From an uncultured Eubacteriales bacterium (GTDB taxonomy: Bacteria; Bacillota; Clostridia; Christensenellales; Aristaeellaceae), in assembly GCA_902761755.1 (NCBI GenBank), contig CACWLP010000002.1:90935-146176 (forward strand): DNA of 55,242 nucleotides. The letters run 5' to 3'. The translations under genes and the position numbers were made by a program. A model generated the notes under the pieces. The model was not told the origin of the DNA. It did not search any database and worked only from the letters and a program-made list of their open reading frames with translations. Of this stretch, positions 32,094 to 40,867 are shown piece after piece. Each line of letters begins with the position of its first letter. The first letter of the stretch is position 1.

Positions 32094-32257
32094 CCGCCCG
32101 CCAGGTGATTTCCTATGGGCTGATCGCGGGCTTAAGCTGGCCCGCCATGGGCCGGCAGACCCCGGGGCTGATCTGCGATCTGTATATCTACCGCCAGCGG
32201 TATGACGACGATCAGCACAAGATCACCCGGAAGAAAGCGGATCAGTATTACGACTAA
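31710..32257 (+). CDS. Tail assembly chaperone, frameshifted long form (gpGT-like)
   Basis: A -1 shift at A_AAA_AAA (32072-32078) joins the gpG-like frame to a downstream frame: RRGGLTARQVISYGLIAGLS, continuing to RKKADQYYD and a stop at 32257 (182 residues in total). Such a fusion is conserved in long-tailed phages, where the G:GT ratio controls tail assembly. The downstream frame has no start of its own with an SD. Frameshifting was deduced from the run and the frames, not measured. Confidence 0.8.
32072..32078 (+). promoter_or_regulatory. -1 ribosomal frameshift site
   Basis: A slippery heptamer, A_AAA_AAA, inside an eight-A run (32071-32078), with zero-frame codons AAA AAA. It lies 13 nt before the gpG-like stop. 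No pseudoknot was checked. Confidence 0.75.
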
Positions 32258-32269
32258 GGAGGCGGCGGC

Positions 32270-35134
32270 GTGGCCAAAAACGAGATCAAAACCAGGCTGG
32301 CGCTGGAAGGCGAGCGCGAATACGTAAACGCCATGAAGAGCGCGGCCGACAGCGTCAAGGTGCTGGACAGCGAGCAAAAGCTGGCCGCCGCACAGTTTGA
32401 GCTCACCGGCGACGCCCAGCAGTACGCCGCCGACAAGGCCCGGATCCTCAAGGAAAAGATCGAGGAGCAGAAAAAGGCCGTCGCCGCCGCCCAGGAGGCC
32501 GTCGAAAAGCTGAAGGACAAGGGCGTGGACCCCAACTCCAAGGCCATGGTCACCTGGAGAACCAGGCTGAATACAGCCAAGACCGCCCTGACCAAAATGG
32601 AAACCCAGCTCCAGAGCAGCGAAACGGAGCTGGTCAAGCAGGGCGAAAAGCTGGATGCAGGCACCGGCAAGGCCGGCGAGTACAGCGACGCGCTCAAGAA
32701 GATCGGCAAGGACGTGGACTATACCGCCACCATCCAGGCCATCGACCGGGTCACCGGCGCCATCGAGGGCGCGGTCAAAATGGCCGCCAAGGTGGGCAAG
32801 GCCATGTGGGACGCGGAGGGCGACGCCGCCCAGTGGGCGGATCAGCTGAACACCGCGGCCACCGCCGCCGGCATGGACGTGGAAACCTACCAGTCCTGGC
32901 AGTACGCCAGCCGGTTCATTGATACGTCGGTGGAATCCATCGTCAAGGAAACCACCCGCCTGACCACGGAGCTGGGCAGCACGTCCAGCGAAACGGCCGA
33001 GGCGTTCAATATGCTGGGCATCGTCACCCGCAACGCCGACGGCACAGTCCGGGATTCCACGGCGGTTTTCTGGGACGCCATCGACGCCCTGGGCCAGATC
33101 GAGGATCAGACCGAGCGCGGCATCAAGGCGCAGAAGCTTTTCGGCAACAGCTGGAAGGATCTGCAGCCCCTCATCGATGCCGGCAGCGCCGCCTACAAGG
33201 ATTACGCCGAGGAAGGCCGCCAGGTGGCAGTGGTGAGCAAAGCGCAGGTCGACGCCCTGCAGGGGCTGGACGACGCCAATCAAAAGCTGGTCGCCCTGGC
33301 GGATAAAACCAAATACGACTCCCTGGCCGAAATGGCCCCCGTGTTCAAAACCGTCAGCGAGGCCCTGGCGGAGGCCCTCAAGGCGCTGGACGAATTCGTC
33401 ACCAGCGAGGAGGGCCGGGCCGCCATCGGGGAGCTGAACGCCGCCCTGCAGGGGCTGATCCAGTCCTTCCTGGGGGAGGACAACGGCAAGGGCACCTTCC
33501 AGGCCATCGTCCAGGGCGCGAAGGACGCGGTGAAAAAATTCACCGACGCCCTTACCTGGATCAAGGATCACGGCAACGTGGTCAAGGACGTCCTGGTAGG
33601 CATTGCCGCCGCTTGGGCGGGGCTCAAGGTCACCTCCGGGGTGCTGACGCTTTTGCAGCTGGTCAACGCCGCCAAGGGCGTGGACTGGTCCGGCATGGGC
33701 AGGGCCTTGGGCGGCGACGGCGCGGGGCAGAAAACCCCGCCCGGCGGCGGGCTGCTGACCAAAGCCGGAGCCGCCATCAAAGGCGCGGCGAGCTCGTTCG
33801 CCGCTACGGCCGCGGGCGACGCCGTGTTTTTCAGCGCGCTGCCCGTGGCCGGCGTGCTGACGGCGGGGCTGCTGCCCGCATACCTTGCCGACCAGGCGGA
33901 CCGGGAGAAAGAGCTCAAACGCCTGAAGGAAGCCCAGGACGCGGCCCACGCGGCCGCCGAAGCGAACGGCATGGAGGACAGCGTCGCCCTGCAGCACGTG
34001 GATACCGCGGTGGCGGGGCTGGGCGAATCCGACCGGACAAACATCCTGGGCCAGAAGATCCTCGCCGATCAGGCGAACGTGGCGGCGGCGATCGATAAAA
34101 TCGTCGCGGATGAAGCGGCCGGTGGCGAGCGGGTGCTTTCCAACCGCACCAAGGCCATGATGGAATACGGCGAAATGAGCGGCATGCAGGAGCATGTGAT
34201 CCTGGACACCGCCCTTAAAGAATCCGGCGAATATCTCCAGAAAGGCGGCCGGGCCGCCCAGGAGGCCGTGGACACGGTGGAGGCGCTTTCCGACGCCCTG
34301 GATGAGATCACCGATATGCAGAATGCCGTCCGCTATCACGGCTACGGTTACGATGAGGCAGGCAATGACGTGGGGGAGGGCATCGTGCAGCTGGTGGACA
34401 GGATCATCGACGATCCCGCCCTGTACGACGCGCTCAGCGAAGCGACGAAGGCAAAGGTGGCCGAATACCTGAATGAGGAATCGGGCTTCGGCATCGGCAG
34501 CAACGATCGCATCGGGGACGCGGAGGAAATGATGAACCTCCTCTACGCGGACCTGGAAGGCGCCTTTGACCGGGCCGTGGAGGCCGGGCAGGGCGTGCCC
34601 GGCGGCATGGCCGAGGGCATCGGCGAAAACGCCAAGGACGCCGCGGACGCCGCCGCCGAAATGGCGGAGGGCGCCGTTGACGCCGCCATGCAGACCCTGG
34701 GCGAGCACAGCCCGTCCACCGTGTTCAAGGGCATCGGCGAAATGGCCGTGATCGGTCTGGCCAACGGCATTTACGGCAAGGGAGACGAGGCCATCCGCGC
34801 GTCGGAATGGCTGGCCGCCCAGGTGGAGCGGGCGCTGCGCACGCGCCTGGACATTCATTCCCCGTCCCGGGTGGCGCAGGCGCTGGGCGGGTTCTTCGTC
34901 ACCGGCTTTGCCGAGGGCGTCGAGCGCAGCCTTTCCGAGATCGACCGCGCCACCGCCCACATGGCGTCCGCCGCGGCGCGCCCGCTTTCCCGGGGAGGCG
35001 GCAGCGCAGGCAGCGCCGGGGCCGCCCCCGGCATGGTGCATGTGACGCTGGTCGTGGATAAGCAGGCCGTGGGCGAAATCGTGGCGCCGGTGGTGGACGG
35101 CTGGATCGGCGCGAAAGTGGAGGCGATGCGGTAA
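32270..35134 (+). CDS. Tape measure protein
   Basis: This 954-residue protein sets tail length. The N-terminal third is coiled coil (EQKKAVAAAQEAVEKLKDKG). Hydrophobic segments lie near 445-465 and 520-545 (VFFSALPVAGVLTAGLLPAY). Alternating Ala/Gly helices fill the rest, and a VTLVVDKQAVGEIVAPVVDG end is typical of the family. GTG at 32270 has AGGAGG about 9 nt upstream. No lysozyme or peptidase domain is evident. It follows the chaperone pair as usual. Confidence 0.92.
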   Translation: MAKNEIKTRLALEGEREYVNAMKSAADSVKVLDSEQKLAAAQFELTGDAQQYAADKARILKEKIEEQKKAVAAAQEAVEKLKDKGVDPNSKAMVTWRTRLNTAKTALTKMETQLQSSETELVKQGEKLDAGTGKAGEYSDALKKIGKDVDYTATIQAIDRVTGAIEGAVKMAAKVGKAMWDAEGDAAQWADQLNTAATAAGMDVETYQSWQYASRFIDTSVESIVKETTRLTTELGSTSSETAEAFNMLGIVTRNADGTVRDSTAVFWDAIDALGQIEDQTERGIKAQKLFGNSWKDLQPLIDAGSAAYKDYAEEGRQVAVVSKAQVDALQGLDDANQKLVALADKTKYDSLAEMAPVFKTVSEALAEALKALDEFVTSEEGRAAIGELNAALQGLIQSFLGEDNGKGTFQAIVQGAKDAVKKFTDALTWIKDHGNVVKDVLVGIAAAWAGLKVTSGVLTLLQLVNAAKGVDWSGMGRALGGDGAGQKTPPGGGLLTKAGAAIKGAASSFAATAAGDAVFFSALPVAGVLTAGLLPAYLADQADREKELKRLKEAQDAAHAAAEANGMEDSVALQHVDTAVAGLGESDRTNILGQKILADQANVAAAIDKIVADEAAGGERVLSNRTKAMMEYGEMSGMQEHVILDTALKESGEYLQKGGRAAQEAVDTVEALSDALDEITDMQNAVRYHGYGYDEAGNDVGEGIVQLVDRIIDDPALYDALSEATKAKVAEYLNEESGFGIGSNDRIGDAEEMMNLLYADLEGAFDRAVEAGQGVPGGMAEGIGENAKDAADAAAEMAEGAVDAAMQTLGEHSPSTVFKGIGEMAVIGLANGIYGKGDEAIRASEWLAAQVERALRTRLDIHSPSRVAQALGGFFVTGFAEGVERSLSEIDRATAHMASAAARPLSRGGGSAGSAGAAPGMVHVTLVVDKQAVGEIVAPVVDGWIGAKVEAMR

Positions 35135-35135
35135 T

Positions 35136-35900
35136 ATGGCCAGGCATCTGGAAGCGGCGCTGGGGGGCGTCACCCTTCGGACGGCCGCCCCGCTGACAGC
35201 GATCAATAACATCACCGAAACCCCGCGGGAGGATGCGTCCTGGGGCGCGCCCCTGGGGGCGGAGGGGCAGATCCTCCTTTCGGACCGCCGGGCGGGGAAC
35301 CTGATCACCCTGGAATTTGTGATCGAGGAGCTTTTCAACCTTGCTGCCCGCACCCAGCAGCTGGATCTGGCCAACGGCTGGGCAAAGCCGGGTTACTTCA
35401 CCCGCAGCGACCGCCCGGGAAAGCGCATCCGGGTGATCCCCGCGGAATACGCCCATATCGCTTCCGCACGGGATTTTACGGAGGTGTTCCGCCTGGGGCT
35501 GGAAGCGTCACCCTGCCCGTACTGGGAGGACGCAACGCCCACGGAACTGGCCCTGACGGGCAGCAACACCACGGGATTGATCACCGTGCCCGGCACGGCG
35601 GAAACCGTGGCGGACGTGACCGTCAGCCACACGTCCGGAACGCTGAACACCCTTACGCTTGCCCTGGGGGATACGCAGATGAGCTTTTCCGGGCTGAATA
35701 TCCCCGCCAACACGAACCTTACGCTGGATCATGACGAAAACGGAAACCTCCGGATCCGGGCGGGCAACGTAAGCAAATACGGCTGCCGCAGCGCCGGCAG
35801 CGACGACGAATTGTCCGCGCTGCCCGGGGCCCGGGCGGTGACCGTGACCGCAAACGTCACCTGCAACGTCACGCTGCAGGCGAGGGGGAGGTGGAAATAA
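35136..35900 (+). CDS. Distal tail protein (Dit-like)
   Basis: This 254-residue protein has an N-terminal beta domain (NNITETPREDASWGAPLGAE, then RAGNLITLEFVIEELFNLAA) and a C-terminal beta domain (LEASPCPYWEDATPTELALT), as in siphophage Dit hubs linking tube to baseplate. It starts 1 nt after the tape measure stop. The last base of its stop is the first base of the next ATG. Confidence 0.8.
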   Translation: MARHLEAALGGVTLRTAAPLTAINNITETPREDASWGAPLGAEGQILLSDRRAGNLITLEFVIEELFNLAARTQQLDLANGWAKPGYFTRSDRPGKRIRVIPAEYAHIASARDFTEVFRLGLEASPCPYWEDATPTELALTGSNTTGLITVPGTAETVADVTVSHTSGTLNTLTLALGDTQMSFSGLNIPANTNLTLDHDENGNLRIRAGNVSKYGCRSAGSDDELSALPGARAVTVTANVTCNVTLQARGRWK

Positions 35901-38890
35901 TGGCAGACCGCGTGCGCGCGCCGTGCCTGCTGGACGCAAGCTTCCGCGAATCGGCGCGCCTGCGCCCCACGGCATTGAGCCTTGACCTGGAAACGGAGGA
36001 CGCGTCCACCGCCCAGCTCACCATGCCGCCCCAGGCCGATGCGCTGCCCATGAACGCCTGGATCGAGCTGTTTACCTTAAAGGGCAGCGCCGGGTATTAC
36101 CGCGTCAGCCGGGACACGGAGGCGATGAAAAAGAACCGCAGCTACGTCCTGCGCCACGGCATCGACACCCTGCACGACAGCCTCTGGAAAGAGCAGCGGG
36201 ATTTTTCCGGCACCATGCAGGAATACCTGACCGCTCTGCTATCGCAGCAGACCGCCGTCTACTGGCAGCTGGGCGTCTGCGAAGACACGGGTGCCTGGAA
36301 GAAAAAGGGCATCAATTACGATCACCTGGATGATCTGCTCAACGAGGTGCGCGCCGAGCGGCAGGGGTACCTTTTCACCTACGACTTTACCACCACGCCC
36401 TGGACGCTTTCTTTCGTGGCCGCGCCGGGCACGGTGAACGCGGAAATGCGCCTGCGCCGCAATTTGGAAGGCGGCCAGATCATCCATTCCCGGGACGGCC
36501 TGGTCAACCGGCTGTACCTGAGCGTGCACACCACCAAACAGGCGGACACAGCGCCGGCCACCTGGTCCGGCGGTGAAAACAAGGGCCAGGCCACCGGCAA
36601 CACCACCGCCGCGGAGGATAAAACCACCGAAACGGAAACCGTGCTACGCGTCTATAACGACGCGGCCAGCCAGGCGCTCTACGGCGTGGTGGAAGGCCCG
36701 GCAGACATCGACACCGAGGACGTGCCGGACGTGGACGCCTGGGCGGCGGCCTTCCTGCAGGACCACGCGTCGCCCATTGGCCAGGCGTCCGCCGACGCGT
36801 GGGAGATCGTCAAATCCACCGGCGAGGAATGGGACAGCCTGGACCTGGGAAAGCTGGCCCGCATCGCGGGCCGCGGCATTGAAAAGCGCATCGTGCGGCT
36901 GCAGTATCCCGATCTGGTGAGCAGCCCCGCCCAGGCCCACGCGGATCTGAACCGCCCCCTGCCCAAGTTTTCCGAAACGCTGGCGGACCTGCGCAAGAAA
37001 ACGGACAGCGCGGCCGCCGCGGCCGGTCGCGCCTCCCGGGGCGCCGCCGTGGATAAGCAGCTGACCCACTGGGCCCAGGTGGTCCAGGAAATGAAGGAAG
37101 CCCTGGACGGCACGGGCCTGACCGACATGTGGGAAACCGGCATCGAGCTGGACGCCCAGACCGGCGCCAGGCTTTACAGCTTTTACCAGGGCCAGATCAG
37201 CGAGCGCGCCGAGCTCATCGTCAATCATGAGGCCATCCAGACGCTGGTCACCAAAACCGGCGTCAATGATTTGGGCCAGGGCGAAACGCTCTACAGCAAA
37301 ACCACCCAAACGGCGGAGGGCCTTTCGGCGGAAATCAGACGGGCCACCGACGCGGAAGGCACGCTGACCGCCAATTTGTCCGCCACCGCGGCAGAACTGC
37401 AAACCCTGTACGCCAAGACCGGCGTTAATAGCCTGGGGCAGAATGAAACGCTTTACAGCAAGCTGACCCAGACCGCCACGAACTTTAACACCCAGGTAAC
37501 GGCGCTGAGCGCGAAGGTGGACACCAAAGCCACCGTCTACCGCCAGTGGACGGACCCGGCCAGCGTCAGCGGCAACACCGTGCAGCCTGGGGATGTGTGG
37601 ATCAAGACCAACGCCATCCGCACCCTGGGCGACGCGGGCAGCCTGACGTTGAACGACATGAGCGCCTACCAGATCCGCGACATGTACGGCAGCCGCCTGT
37701 ATGTGCGCAACGGCAGCGGCGCCTGGGAATTGCAAAACGACGAGGCCTCCTCCGTGGAGCACGGCACCCAGATCGACGAAAACAACGATCAGATCAGCCT
37801 CCTTGCCTGGGACATCCAGCAGAACCAATCGGACGTGGGGGAGCTGACCGTGACGGCTAAAGAGATCACCGCCCGGGTGCAGCACGTGGAGGCCGATTAC
37901 GTTTCCACAGCCACCTTCTCCGTCCAGGCCGGGAAGATCAGCCAGATCGTCACCGCCGTAGGCAGCGACGGCCAGGTGACCGCGGCCAGCATCGCGCTGG
38001 CCATCAACCAAAGCGGCAGCGGCGCCTACATCAAGGCGGATCACGTTTACATCGCCGGCACCACCACCCTGTCCGGGCGGTTCTCCATTTCCGGCGGGGC
38101 GCTGGTGGTCAATAGCGATCTGTCCGCCACGGGGGCCATCTCCGGCGGCACCGTCTACGCCACCACTCAGCTGTCCATTGGCACGGGCACATCCGGCGGC
38201 AGCGGCAGCCTCTACTACCGCGGCAGCCAATACTACCGCCAGGGCGTCACCCTGGGCGGGTCCGGCGGGTCCATCGCCGAGGGCCATTTCCTGGGCAACA
38301 GCTCCACCACATTGAACCTGGATCATTACCACAAGATCGTGGCCACGGAGGGCACCGGGGCAAACGCGGGAAAGATCATCATCACATTGTCCGAGCCCGT
38401 CGCCACCAGCGACAGCACAAACAACACCACAAATTTTAATATCGCCGCCACGACTGCGTATCAGAACGGTGTCCTGGCGGCGAAAAACGGCGTCAAGGTC
38501 TCCGGCCCCACGTGGACCACCGCCCCGGCCTCCGGCATTACCGGCAACAGCAACACCGCCACCTTCACCACCGACGCGCCCACGCCGAACAGCGCCGCGC
38601 CCAAATCCCTGGCGCTGTACATGTCCGGCGGAAGCTGGAGCAGCGGCACCTATTATGTGTACACCACGCACACAAACAGCACCGCGGCCAACCGGATCGC
38701 GCGGTTCGCGGTCAGCAGCAACGTGCCCACCGTCAGCGCCAACGTAAGCAGCCTGGGCACGAACCGGACCGGCTATAACGACAGCGCGGGGTCCATCAGC
38801 AAAAGCGGCCTGACCGCGAATACGTATCTGGGCTTCACCATCACCTGCAACGGCCTGACCCACAAGTATTACATCGTGGTCAATGCTTAG
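35900..38890 (+). CDS. Tail-associated protein (Tal) with fibre-like C-terminus
   Basis: This 996-residue protein has an N-terminal baseplate hub (about 1-400) of the gp27/Tal kind (LSLDLETEDASTAQLTMPPQ, then YYRVSRDTEAMKKNRSYVLR). A coiled-coil region follows (430-560). It contains two similar units, KTGVN-(D/S)-LGQ-(G/N)-ETLYSK, about 66 residues apart. A beta-rich, Ser/Thr/Gly-rich C-terminus (650-996) is typical of fibres. The internal repeat suggests a trimeric shaft. GGAGG lies 8 nt before the ATG at 35900. Confidence 0.85.
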   Translation: MADRVRAPCLLDASFRESARLRPTALSLDLETEDASTAQLTMPPQADALPMNAWIELFTLKGSAGYYRVSRDTEAMKKNRSYVLRHGIDTLHDSLWKEQRDFSGTMQEYLTALLSQQTAVYWQLGVCEDTGAWKKKGINYDHLDDLLNEVRAERQGYLFTYDFTTTPWTLSFVAAPGTVNAEMRLRRNLEGGQIIHSRDGLVNRLYLSVHTTKQADTAPATWSGGENKGQATGNTTAAEDKTTETETVLRVYNDAASQALYGVVEGPADIDTEDVPDVDAWAAAFLQDHASPIGQASADAWEIVKSTGEEWDSLDLGKLARIAGRGIEKRIVRLQYPDLVSSPAQAHADLNRPLPKFSETLADLRKKTDSAAAAAGRASRGAAVDKQLTHWAQVVQEMKEALDGTGLTDMWETGIELDAQTGARLYSFYQGQISERAELIVNHEAIQTLVTKTGVNDLGQGETLYSKTTQTAEGLSAEIRRATDAEGTLTANLSATAAELQTLYAKTGVNSLGQNETLYSKLTQTATNFNTQVTALSAKVDTKATVYRQWTDPASVSGNTVQPGDVWIKTNAIRTLGDAGSLTLNDMSAYQIRDMYGSRLYVRNGSGAWELQNDEASSVEHGTQIDENNDQISLLAWDIQQNQSDVGELTVTAKEITARVQHVEADYVSTATFSVQAGKISQIVTAVGSDGQVTAASIALAINQSGSGAYIKADHVYIAGTTTLSGRFSISGGALVVNSDLSATGAISGGTVYATTQLSIGTGTSGGSGSLYYRGSQYYRQGVTLGGSGGSIAEGHFLGNSSTTLNLDHYHKIVATEGTGANAGKIIITLSEPVATSDSTNNTTNFNIAATTAYQNGVLAAKNGVKVSGPTWTTAPASGITGNSNTATFTTDAPTPNSAAPKSLALYMSGGSWSSGTYYVYTTHTNSTAANRIARFAVSSNVPTVSANVSSLGTNRTGYNDSAGSISKSGLTANTYLGFTITCNGLTHKYYIVVNA

Positions 38891-38956
38891 CGCCCGGCCC
38901 GAACGGGACGGGAAAGCGGCCGCCAAGCCACATAGAACAGTGGCGCGCGGACAAAC
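38889..38956 (+). ncRNA. Conserved intergenic element, copy B
   Basis: Starts within the Tal stop codon. A CCCG-g-CCC-GAAC-GGG-a-CGGG hairpin is followed by AAAGCGGCCGCCAAG, CCACATAGAACAGTGG and GCGCGCGGACAAACA. It ends 20 nt before the next ATG. Its parts match copies A (17746) and C (41820) in order. Confidence 0.6.
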
Positions 38957-38975
38957 AAAAAAGGAGGAAATCACA

Positions 38976-39320
38976 ATGAAACACGAGACCGTCATCAAAG
39001 CCATGCATGCCCTGAACCGCCTGGCGGGCAAGGATCTGCCCGTCAAAAGCGCCTGCGCCGTCCACCGGCTGCGGGTGCTTTTGCGCCCGGTTTGGGAATT
39101 CCACCAGGAGGAGGAAACCAAGCTGATGCGCCGGCTGATGCGGGACGGCGCGTTCATCGACGACGCCGCCCGGGAGGAATGGAACAAGCGGATCGAGGAA
39201 ATGAGCCAACTGGAAGCCGAGGGCCTGGAGATCACGCCCATCGCCCTGCCGCTTCCCGAGGACGTGACCATCACCGCCAACGACGTGGACGCCCTGGAGG
39301 GGTTCGTGAATTTCGAGTAA
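38976..39320 (+). CDS. Small late phage protein, unknown
   Basis: This 114-residue cytoplasmic or virion protein (MKHETVIKAMHALNRLAGKD, then RVLLRPVWEFHQEEETKLMR) is all-helical in the first two thirds. It resembles small phage proteins found between tail fibre and lysis genes; I cannot name a domain. AAGGAGG lies 9 nt before the ATG. Confidence 0.65.
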   Translation: MKHETVIKAMHALNRLAGKDLPVKSACAVHRLRVLLRPVWEFHQEEETKLMRRLMRDGAFIDDAAREEWNKRIEEMSQLEAEGLEITPIALPLPEDVTITANDVDALEGFVNFE

Positions 39321-39335
39321 GGGGAGGAATCATAA

Positions 39336-39752
39336 GTGCGAGAACTGATTATTGGCCAGATCGCCCTTGGCGGGTTTGACCTCGCCGGCATGATCGACCG
39401 GATCAACTATTACCACGTGGCCGGGCAGCTCACCGACGCGGAACGGGAAGAGCTGATCGCCCGGGCCAGGGAAAAGGCCGTGGAGGAAATGGAGATCGAC
39501 CCGAAAACGGAGATCCTGGCCCTGTGGGCGGCGGTGCGCGAACTGCAAAAGAAGGTAAGCGCCGGCGGCGGCGATACGCCCGTCCCAGCGGACGAATGGC
39601 CCGCCTTCGTGCAGCCGACGGGCGCGCACGACGCCTACAACACCGGTGACAAAATGACCTATACCGACGGGAAGCATTACGTTTCCCGCATCGACAACAA
39701 CGTGTGGACGCCCGAAGCGTATCCGCAGGGATGGGAGGAGCGGCAATCATGA
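39336..39752 (+). CDS. Baseplate/fibre protein with a CBM5/12-like carbohydrate-binding end
   Basis: This 138-residue protein has a helical N-terminus (LTDAEREELIARAREKAVEE) and a C-terminal domain AYNTGDKMTYTDGKHYVSRI then WTPEAYPQGWEE. This is the chitin/carbohydrate-binding module pattern (Y-N-x-G-D ... W-x-P-x-x-Y-P-x-G-W). It may bind cell-surface glycans. GTG at 39336 is the start, with GGGGAGG upstream. Confidence 0.75.
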   Translation: MRELIIGQIALGGFDLAGMIDRINYYHVAGQLTDAEREELIARAREKAVEEMEIDPKTEILALWAAVRELQKKVSAGGGDTPVPADEWPAFVQPTGAHDAYNTGDKMTYTDGKHYVSRIDNNVWTPEAYPQGWEERQS

Positions 39753-39799
39753 AGAAATCCAATACCAAAAAATACATGCGGGGGGTGGGCCCGGCATAA
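39749..39799 (+). CDS. Possible 16-residue basic peptide
   Basis: ATGA overlaps the preceding stop. MKKSNTKKYMRGVGPA is encoded, with GGGAGGAG about 8 nt upstream. A stop at 39797 ends it in the middle of a foldable GC-rich stretch (39787-39865) that resembles the intergenic elements. It may be a truncated XkdX-like gene. Evidence is limited to SD and coupling. Confidence 0.35.
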   Translation: MKKSNTKKYMRGVGPA

Positions 39800-39880
39800 A
39801 CTGAGCCCGGCTCACGGCGCCAATCAAACATTGGGGCCGGCCCCCGCAAGGGATGCTGTTAAAAAACGGGGGTGGCAGTG

Positions 39881-40309
39881 ATGGCCACCGCCAACCTAAG
39901 CCTGGACAAGCTGGCCAGCACGAACACGTTTCCCGAACTGATCACGGCCTTCAACGGAAACGCTGATAAACTGGATGCGTTTGCTGGAGCTTCCGCCGTA
40001 AACTTTACGGAAGAATCGGGGATTACCAATAACCTGTTTATTCGGAAGTCCGGGAAAGTGGTCTGCGTGAATGGGTACATCAAAAGCTCGTCCCCGCTTT
40101 CGATAGCCAGCCTATTTGTCGGTACGATAGCATCTGGTTATCGCCCAACGGAAAATGTGCGCTTTCCTGTTGCGATAGCATCTCAGCCGTATAATGTCGG
40201 CATTATTGGATATGGCATCATTGGAACTGACGGGAAACTGAACATCAAAGCAGGGAGCGATACATCAGCGACCTTTTGCTATTTTTCCTGTTCGTACATT
40301 ACACGCTAA
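39881..40309 (+). CDS. Receptor-binding/fibre tip protein, variant 1
   Basis: This 142-residue protein has an N-terminal module ATANLSLDKLASTNTFPELI then FNGNADKLDAF that is nearly the same as in the next gene (TTNLNLAKLASTDTFPTLLS). A different C-terminal beta domain of about 100 residues follows (KSGKVVCVNGYIKSSSPLSI). The C-terminal coding part is AT-richer than the start, so it was probably acquired by recombination. GGGGGTGG precedes the ATG at 39881. Confidence 0.65.
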   Translation: MATANLSLDKLASTNTFPELITAFNGNADKLDAFAGASAVNFTEESGITNNLFIRKSGKVVCVNGYIKSSSPLSIASLFVGTIASGYRPTENVRFPVAIASQPYNVGIIGYGIIGTDGKLNIKAGSDTSATFCYFSCSYITR

Positions 40310-40355
40310 ACAGCATCCCCTTTCGCGGGCTGAGCCCCCACGAAAGGAGAAAACC

Positions 40356-40811
40356 ATGGAAAATACCACCAACCTCAATCTGGCCAAGCTGGCCAGCACG
40401 GACACGTTCCCCACGCTGCTTTCGGATTTCAACGGCAATATGGACAAGATCGACGCGGCGTATGAGATTATTGGAACACGCTCATCCAGCGGCGCGCTGA
40501 CAGTCGCCAGTGTGCCGGCGTCCACCTGGACGAACGTCTGCACCCTTACGCTGGGAGCGGGCATCTACGTGGTCACCGCAGACGCCGAATACGGTTCCGC
40601 CACGGACGGCATCCGCATTCTGCTGCTGGACACCACGGAGACCACGCAATATTACTCGGCCAACAGCGTACTGGGGGCCGGGCGGGCCATCCTGTCCAAA
40701 ACCCGGATCTTTGTGTTGCCCGTGCAAACCACGCTGTATCTGCGGGTGTATCACACCTCGGCGAGCACGTTCAATATCCGCGGCGTCATCACCGCCGTTC
40801 GTATTGCGTAA
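40356..40811 (+). CDS. Receptor-binding/fibre tip protein, variant 2
   Basis: This 151-residue protein has the same N-terminal attachment module as variant 1 and an unrelated, C1q-like beta domain (SGALTVASVPASTWTNVCTL, ending TFNIRGVITAVRIA). Two tips with a shared base suggest host-range diversification. AAAGGAG lies about 7 nt before the ATG. Confidence 0.7.
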   Translation: MENTTNLNLAKLASTDTFPTLLSDFNGNMDKIDAAYEIIGTRSSSGALTVASVPASTWTNVCTLTLGAGIYVVTADAEYGSATDGIRILLLDTTETTQYYSANSVLGAGRAILSKTRIFVLPVQTTLYLRVYHTSASTFNIRGVITAVRIA

Positions 40812-40867
40812 GCTGACAAACCGAACAATCATAACATTGAGTTCAAACGGCATAAGGAGGCGCGCGC

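Noticed and set aside
32132-35374. Minus-strand open frame of 1080 codons opposite the tape measure gene
   Set aside because: It has no SD, no domain and runs across several real genes; it is a GC-rich shadow.
36644-39406. Minus-strand open frame of 920 codons opposite Tal
   Set aside because: Same reason: antisense to a well-placed late gene and spanning gene boundaries.
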